Assembly (NCBI GenBank): GCA_013322215.1
Contig: JAAMEZ010000022.1
Location: 124,001 to 188,000 of the forward strand
From: Martinezella rhizogenes
Lineage (GTDB): Bacteria; Pseudomonadota; Alphaproteobacteria; Rhizobiales; Rhizobiaceae
Direction of reading: 5' to 3'
DNA: 64,000 nucleotides
The notes below the pieces were generated by a model. It searched no databases. It saw only the letters and a list, made by a program, of their open reading frames with translations, and was not told the origin of the DNA. The position numbers and the translations under genes were made by a program. The first letter of the stretch is position 1. Every line of letters begins with the position of its first letter. Positions 59,724 to 64,000 of this stretch are shown in pieces.

Positions 59724-62603
59724 ATGTCCCTCGTTCCAGAAATCGACTACGGCACGCCGGCCTCCACTTCCGAAACCATGGTGATGCTGACCATCGACGG
59801 GCAGCAGATCACGGTGCCCGAGGGCACCTCGATCATGCGCGCCTCCATGGAAGCCGGCATTCAGGTGCCGAAGCTTTGCGCCACCGACATGGTCGATGCT
59901 TTCGGCTCCTGCCGCCTCTGTCTCGTCGAGATCGAAGGCCGCAACGGTACGCCGGCCTCGTGCACGACGCCGGTCGCGCCCGGCCTCGTCGTTCACACGC
60001 AAACCGGTCGGCTGAAGGATATCCGCCGTGGCGTGATGGAGCTCTATATCTCCGACCATCCGCTCGACTGTCTGACCTGCGCCGCCAACGGCGATTGCGA
60101 GCTGCAGGATATGGCAGGCGCCGTCGGCCTGCGCGATGTGCGCTATGGCTACGAGGGCGACAACCACGTCAAGGCGCGCAACAACGGCGACATCAATCTG
60201 AAATGGATGCCGAAGGACGAGTCGAATCCCTATTTCACCTATGATCCTTCGAAGTGCATCGTCTGCTCGCGCTGTGTTCGAGCCTGTGAAGAGGTGCAGG
60301 GCACCTTCGCGCTGACCATCGAGGGCCGCGGCTTCGGCTCGCGCGTCTCACCCGGTATGCACGAGAACTTCATCGACAGCGAGTGTGTATCCTGCGGCGC
60401 CTGTGTGCAGGCCTGCCCGACCGCGACGCTGACCGAGAAATCGGTGATCTCGATTGGTCAGCCGGAACATTCCGTCGTCACCACTTGCGCCTATTGCGGC
60501 GTCGGCTGCTCCTTCAAGGCGGAGATGCGCGGCGAAGAGCTGGTGCGTATGGTGCCCTGGAAGGACGGTCAGGCCAATCGCGGCCATTCCTGCGTCAAGG
60601 GCCGCTTTGCCTATGGCTATTCGACCCACAAAGACCGCATCCTCAACCCGATGGTGCGCGAGAAGGTGACAGATCCCTGGCGCGAAGTGACCTGGGATGA
60701 GGCCTTTGCCCATATCGCTACCGAGTTCAAGCGGCTGCAATATCAGTATGGCCGTGATTCCATTGGCGGCATCACCTCGTCGCGCTGCACCAATGAAGAG
60801 ACCTTCCTGGTGCAGAAGCTGGTACGTGCCGGCTTCGGCAACAACAATGTCGATACCTGCGCCCGCGTCTGCCATTCTCCCACAGGTTACGGCCTCGGCC
60901 AGGCCTTCGGCACGTCGGCCGGCACGCAGAATTTCGACAGCGTCGAGCATTCTGATGTCGTCGTTGTCATCGGCGCCAATCCGACGGATGGCCATCCGGT
61001 CTTCGGCTCGCGCTTGAAGAAGCGGCTGCGCCAGGGCGCTAAACTCATCGTCATCGATCCCCGCCGCATCGATCTGGTGCGCACGCCGCATGTCGAGGCG
61101 AGCTATCATCTGCCGCTGAAGCCGGGCACCAATGTCGCCATTCTGACGGCGCTGGCCCATGTCATCGTCACCGAAGGCCTGTTCGACGAGAAATTCATCC
61201 GCGAGCGCTGCGACTGGTCTGAATTCGAGGATTGGGCCGCTTTCGTCGCCGAGCCGCAGCACAGCCCGGAGGAATCGGAAAAATACACCGGCGTTCCCGC
61301 CGATCTGGTGCGCGGTGCTGCCCGTCTCTATGCCAAGGGCGGCAATGGCGCGATCTATTACGGCCTCGGCGTCACCGAGCACAGCCAGGGCTCGACAACG
61401 GTCATGGCGATCGCCAACCTTGCCATGGTGACAGGAAATATCGGTCGTCCGGGCGTCGGCGTGAACCCGCTGCGCGGTCAGAACAATGTGCAGGGCTCCT
61501 GCGATATGGGTTCCTTCCCGCACGAGCTGACGGGCTATCGCCACATCTCCGACGATGCCACCCGTGATATCTTCGAAAAGCTTTGGGGCGTGAAGCTCAA
61601 CAACGAGCCCGGTCTGCGCATTCCGAACATGCTCGATGCCGCCGTCGAGGGCACGTTCAAGGGCCTCTACATCCAGGGCGAGGATATCCTTCAGTCCGAT
61701 CCGGATACCAAGCATGTCGCCGCCGGCCTTGCCGCGATGGAATGCGTCGTCGTCCACGATCTCTTCCTGAACGAGACGGCCAATTACGCGCATGTCTTCC
61801 TGCCCGGCTCGACCTTCCTGGAAAAGGACGGCACCTTCACCAATGCCGAGCGCCGCATCAACCGCGTGCGCAAAGTCATGACCCCGCGCAACGGTTATGC
61901 CGACTGGGAGGTGACGCAGAAGATGGCGCAGGCCATGGGGCTCGGCTGGAACTATACGCATCCGTCCGAGATCATGGACGAAATCGCCGCGACGACGCCG
62001 ACCTTCTCCCTGGTTTCCTACGACTATCTGGAAAAGATGGGCTCGGTGCAGTGGCCCTGCAATGAGAAGATGCCGCTCGGCTCGCCGATCATGCATGTCG
62101 ACGGCTTCGTACGCGGCAAGGGCAAGTTCATCCGCACGGAATATGTCCCGACCGACGAGCGTACCGGTCCGCGCTTCCCGCTGCTGCTGACCACCGGCCG
62201 TATCCTCAGCCAGTACAATGTCGGCGCCCAGACGCGGCGTACCGAGAACGTCGTCTGGCATGCGGAGGACCGGCTGGAAATCCATCCGCACGATGCGGAG
62301 CAGCGCGGCATCCGCGAGGGCGACTGGATCAAGCTCAGCAGCCGCTCCGGCGACACGACGCTTCGTGCACTGATTACCGATCGCGTCGCGCCCGGTGTTG
62401 TCTACACGACCTTCCACCATCCGGACACGCAGGCGAACGTCATCACCACGGATTACACCGACTGGGCGACGAACTGCCCGGAATACAAGGTAACGGCCGT
62501 GCAGGTCTCGCCGTCGAACGGCCCGTCGCAGTGGCAGGTCGAGTATGACGAGCAGGCTCGGCAGTCGCGGCGCATTGTTGGGAAGATGGAGGCTGCTGAG
62601 TGA
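59724..62603 (+). CDS. fdsA: NAD-dependent formate dehydrogenase alpha (molybdenum) subunit
   Basis: Catalytic subunit oxidising formate to CO2 at a bis-MGD molybdenum site, 959 residues. An N-terminal [2Fe-2S] ferredoxin domain (about 15-95), the NuoG-like His/Cys cluster region (HPLDCLTCAANGDCELQ near 112), two [4Fe-4S] motifs (CIVCSRCVRAC near 178; CVSCGACVQACP near 223), then the molybdopterin domain from about residue 255. CARVCHSPTGYG puts Cys383 where E. coli FdhF has selenocysteine, so this is a Cys enzyme needing no Sec machinery. A repeat pair separates it from fdhD. Confidence 0.96.
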   Translation: MSLVPEIDYGTPASTSETMVMLTIDGQQITVPEGTSIMRASMEAGIQVPKLCATDMVDAFGSCRLCLVEIEGRNGTPASCTTPVAPGLVVHTQTGRLKDIRRGVMELYISDHPLDCLTCAANGDCELQDMAGAVGLRDVRYGYEGDNHVKARNNGDINLKWMPKDESNPYFTYDPSKCIVCSRCVRACEEVQGTFALTIEGRGFGSRVSPGMHENFIDSECVSCGACVQACPTATLTEKSVISIGQPEHSVVTTCAYCGVGCSFKAEMRGEELVRMVPWKDGQANRGHSCVKGRFAYGYSTHKDRILNPMVREKVTDPWREVTWDEAFAHIATEFKRLQYQYGRDSIGGITSSRCTNEETFLVQKLVRAGFGNNNVDTCARVCHSPTGYGLGQAFGTSAGTQNFDSVEHSDVVVVIGANPTDGHPVFGSRLKKRLRQGAKLIVIDPRRIDLVRTPHVEASYHLPLKPGTNVAILTALAHVIVTEGLFDEKFIRERCDWSEFEDWAAFVAEPQHSPEESEKYTGVPADLVRGAARLYAKGGNGAIYYGLGVTEHSQGSTTVMAIANLAMVTGNIGRPGVGVNPLRGQNNVQGSCDMGSFPHELTGYRHISDDATRDIFEKLWGVKLNNEPGLRIPNMLDAAVEGTFKGLYIQGEDILQSDPDTKHVAAGLAAMECVVVHDLFLNETANYAHVFLPGSTFLEKDGTFTNAERRINRVRKVMTPRNGYADWEVTQKMAQAMGLGWNYTHPSEIMDEIAATTPTFSLVSYDYLEKMGSVQWPCNEKMPLGSPIMHVDGFVRGKGKFIRTEYVPTDERTGPRFPLLLTTGRILSQYNVGAQTRRTENVVWHAEDRLEIHPHDAEQRGIREGDWIKLSSRSGDTTLRALITDRVAPGVVYTTFHHPDTQANVITTDYTDWATNCPEYKVTAVQVSPSNGPSQWQVEYDEQARQSRRIVGKMEAAE

Positions 62604-62621
62604 GTCGGAGTGTGGGGAAAT

Positions 62622-62670
62622 ATACCCCCCTCTGTCGCTTTCGCGACATCTCCCCCACAAGGGGGGAGAT
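62622..62670 (+). repeat. Intergenic repeat, left copy
   Basis: 49-bp copy starting ATACCCCCCTCTGTC and ending GGGGGGAGAT; it contains GTCGC-TTTC-GCGAC and a CCCCC/GGGGG hairpin. An inverted second copy lies at 62768-62815. Familiar from Rhizobiales intergenic regions. Confidence 0.75.
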
Positions 62671-62767
62671 TGTTGCTGCGCGGCACTCTCCTCACAATAT
62701 AATGAACATTATCCCCTTGGAAGCGTTGTCTGCGGATATCACAGGGGAGCGCGTTTTCCTCCTGCCG

Positions 62768-62815
62768 ATCTCCCCCCTTATGGGGGAGATGTCACGAAGT
62801 GACAGAGGGGGGTAT
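62768..62815 (-). repeat. Intergenic repeat, right copy, inverted
   Basis: Reverse complement of the left copy with a few changes. Its inner hairpin is GTCAC-TTC-GTGAC, against GTCGC-TTTC-GCGAC in the left copy: both arms changed in a compensating way. The two copies bracket about 97 bp without a supported gene. Confidence 0.75.
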
Positions 62816-62877
62816 TCGTGTTCCACGAACGCTAAAGTTTGTGGCGTTGCCAAGGAATATGCTGGTATCGCAGCCAT

Positions 62878-63705
62878 ATGACCAAATTCACCCCCACAAC
62901 CACCGTTCCCGAAACTGCCCGCCGCAACGGCTTGGTGCGCTCAGGCTCCCGCATTGTCCCCGAGGAAGTGCCGATCGCCTTTTCCTATGGCGGCACGTCA
63001 CATGCGGTCATGATGGGAACGCCTGCTGATATCGAGGATTTTGCCGTCGGCTTCAGCCTGACCGAGGGCATTATTACCGATATCGATCAGATCGCGGCCG
63101 TCGAGCCGATCGAGGATGAGCAGGGGATCGATGTTCAGATCAGTCTGGTCGACGATGCGGCCGATGCTTTGCGGCTGCGACGCCGCCACATGGCTGGTCC
63201 CGTCGGCTGTGGCCTCTGCGGCATCGAATCGATCGAGCAGGCCGTGCGCAAGGTGCCCGACGTTTCCAAGGTCGAGCTGGCCTTGACGCAGAAGGATATC
63301 GTCAGCGCGATCGCGCTGCTCAATGATGCCCAGCCGCTGCATCGCGAGACGCGCGCCGTGCATGGGGCTGGTTTTTACATTCCGTCCGAGGGATTGCTTG
63401 CCGTGCGCGAGGATGTCGGCCGGCACAATGCGCTCGACAAGCTCTGCGGCGCGGTCATCCGCTCCGGCCACAAGGGAGCGGATGGCGTGGTGGCTGTTAC
63501 CAGCCGTTTGTCTGTCGAAATGGTGCAGAAGGCGGCGATATTGGGCTGTTCCGTGCTGGTTGCCATCTCTGCGCCGACGGCGCTCGCCATCCGAACCGCC
63601 GAGGAGGCCGGCATGACGCTGGTGGCGCTGGTGCGTGGCGACGACTTTGAGATTTTCACCCATCCGCATCGCATCATCACGGGGAGCATCGCCGATGTCG
63701 CCTGA
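62878..63705 (+). CDS. fdhD: Formate dehydrogenase accessory sulfurtransferase FdhD
   Basis: Transfers sulfur to the molybdenum cofactor so the formate dehydrogenase becomes active. From the ATG at 62878 the protein has 275 residues; an ORF start at 62839 is rejected as unlike the family. The CxxC sulfur-transfer motif is GCGLCG (Cys111, Cys114), and REDVGRHNALDKLCGA near 182 is typical. The gene lies 274 bases after fdsA, behind the repeat pair, and overlaps fdsD by 11 bases. Confidence 0.94.
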   Translation: MTKFTPTTTVPETARRNGLVRSGSRIVPEEVPIAFSYGGTSHAVMMGTPADIEDFAVGFSLTEGIITDIDQIAAVEPIEDEQGIDVQISLVDDAADALRLRRRHMAGPVGCGLCGIESIEQAVRKVPDVSKVELALTQKDIVSAIALLNDAQPLHRETRAVHGAGFYIPSEGLLAVREDVGRHNALDKLCGAVIRSGHKGADGVVAVTSRLSVEMVQKAAILGCSVLVAISAPTALAIRTAEEAGMTLVALVRGDDFEIFTHPHRIITGSIADVA

Positions 63706-63961
63706 CGAAACGCCGCACGGCAAGACCGAAACCAAACTCATCTACATGGCGAACCAGATTGCCACTTTCTTCAAGACGCAGCCGGCAGACGAAGCGGTGC
63801 AGGGGGTTGCAACTCATATCAACAAATTCTGGGAGCCGCGCATGCGCCGCCAGCTTTTCGCGATCATCGATCACGGAGACAGCGGGTTGAGCCCTTTGGT
63901 CTTGGAGGCGGCCTCGCTGATCCACAGACCCGCGCCGGTCGAGGAAGTTAAGTCGGCTTAA
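63695..63961 (+). CDS. fdsD: NAD-dependent formate dehydrogenase delta subunit
   Basis: Small accessory subunit of the soluble formate dehydrogenase, 88 residues from the ATG at 63695 (GGGGAG ahead), which lies inside the fdhD end. Landmarks are KLIYMANQIATFFKTQ and VATHINKFWEPRMRRQLF. It completes the fdsGBA-fdhD-fdsD order known from other bacteria. Confidence 0.9.
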   Translation: MSPDETPHGKTETKLIYMANQIATFFKTQPADEAVQGVATHINKFWEPRMRRQLFAIIDHGDSGLSPLVLEAASLIHRPAPVEEVKSA

Positions 63962-64000
63962 TATTAGCATTGATGGTGTATTGGGATGGAGAGTGGAGGC

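Noticed and set aside
59724..62603. Selenocysteine in formate dehydrogenase
   Set aside because: The active-site codon at 60870-60872 is TGC (Cys383) and no in-frame TGA is present, so no Sec insertion is needed.
60348..62660. 770-codon minus-strand frame opposite fdsA
   Set aside because: Shadow of fdsA with Arg/Asp/Gly-rich composition and no family features.

Overview
The window reads as chromosomal core DNA of a Rhizobium-like alphaproteobacterium (family Rhizobiaceae). The grounds are high GC, a heme-gene cluster carrying an alphaproteobacterial Mic60 homologue, sdhCDAB close to mdh-sucCD-sucAB-lpdA, an F1-only atpHAGDC operon without Fo genes, an Omp19-type lipoprotein, an Agrobacterium-type METTL20 methyltransferase and palindromic intergenic repeats of the rhizobial kind. 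No tRNA, rRNA, CRISPR array, prophage or transposase was seen. All identifications come from reading the sequence; no database search was run.

Layout. 1-4550 (minus): hemC, hemD, a mitofilin/Mic60-like gene and a truncated hemY. 4635-8144 (plus): tsaD, gpsA, a YciI-like gene, an EVE-domain gene and an ETF-beta-type lysine methyltransferase. 8850-12354: succinate dehydrogenase sdhCDAB. 12602-14354: Omp19-like lipoprotein and zapE. 14535-26907: mdh, sucC, a DUF1579-like gene, sucD, sucA, sucB, four non-TCA genes and lpdA. 27020-33293: an M16 peptidase, two tandem TraB/GumN proteins and xerC. 33503-39911: acyltransferase, AAA ATPase, P-loop kinase, VOC protein, priA and a small membrane protein. 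40174-45122: atpHAGDC. 45452-50305: LysR regulator divergent from an iron alcohol dehydrogenase, an aldehyde dehydrogenase and an enolase-superfamily enzyme. 50345-56558: membrane acyltransferase, FMN reductase/soxR divergent pair, glpD with a DeoR regulator, an SDR and an ArsR regulator. 56629-63961: LysR regulator and the NAD-dependent formate dehydrogenase cluster fdsGBA-fdhD-fdsD.

Functionally the window holds much of central respiration. Malate dehydrogenase, succinyl-CoA synthetase, 2-oxoglutarate dehydrogenase (E1, E2 and an E3) and succinate dehydrogenase feed electrons to the respiratory chain, F1 ATPase makes ATP, and heme genes supply cofactor. GlpD and the formate dehydrogenase add electron inputs from glycerol 3-phosphate and formate.

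The most interesting non-coding signals are: a SoxR box inside a promoter with the 19-bp spacer typical of SoxR targets; three CGAA repeats exactly 11 bp apart across the glpD promoter; a perfect T-N11-A palindrome and a possible Cys-rich leader ORF ahead of fdsG; and an inverted pair of repeats between fdsA and fdhD whose internal hairpin shows compensatory changes. Unusual gene insertions lie between sucC and sucD and between sucB and lpdA. I saw no clear wholly new multi-gene system.
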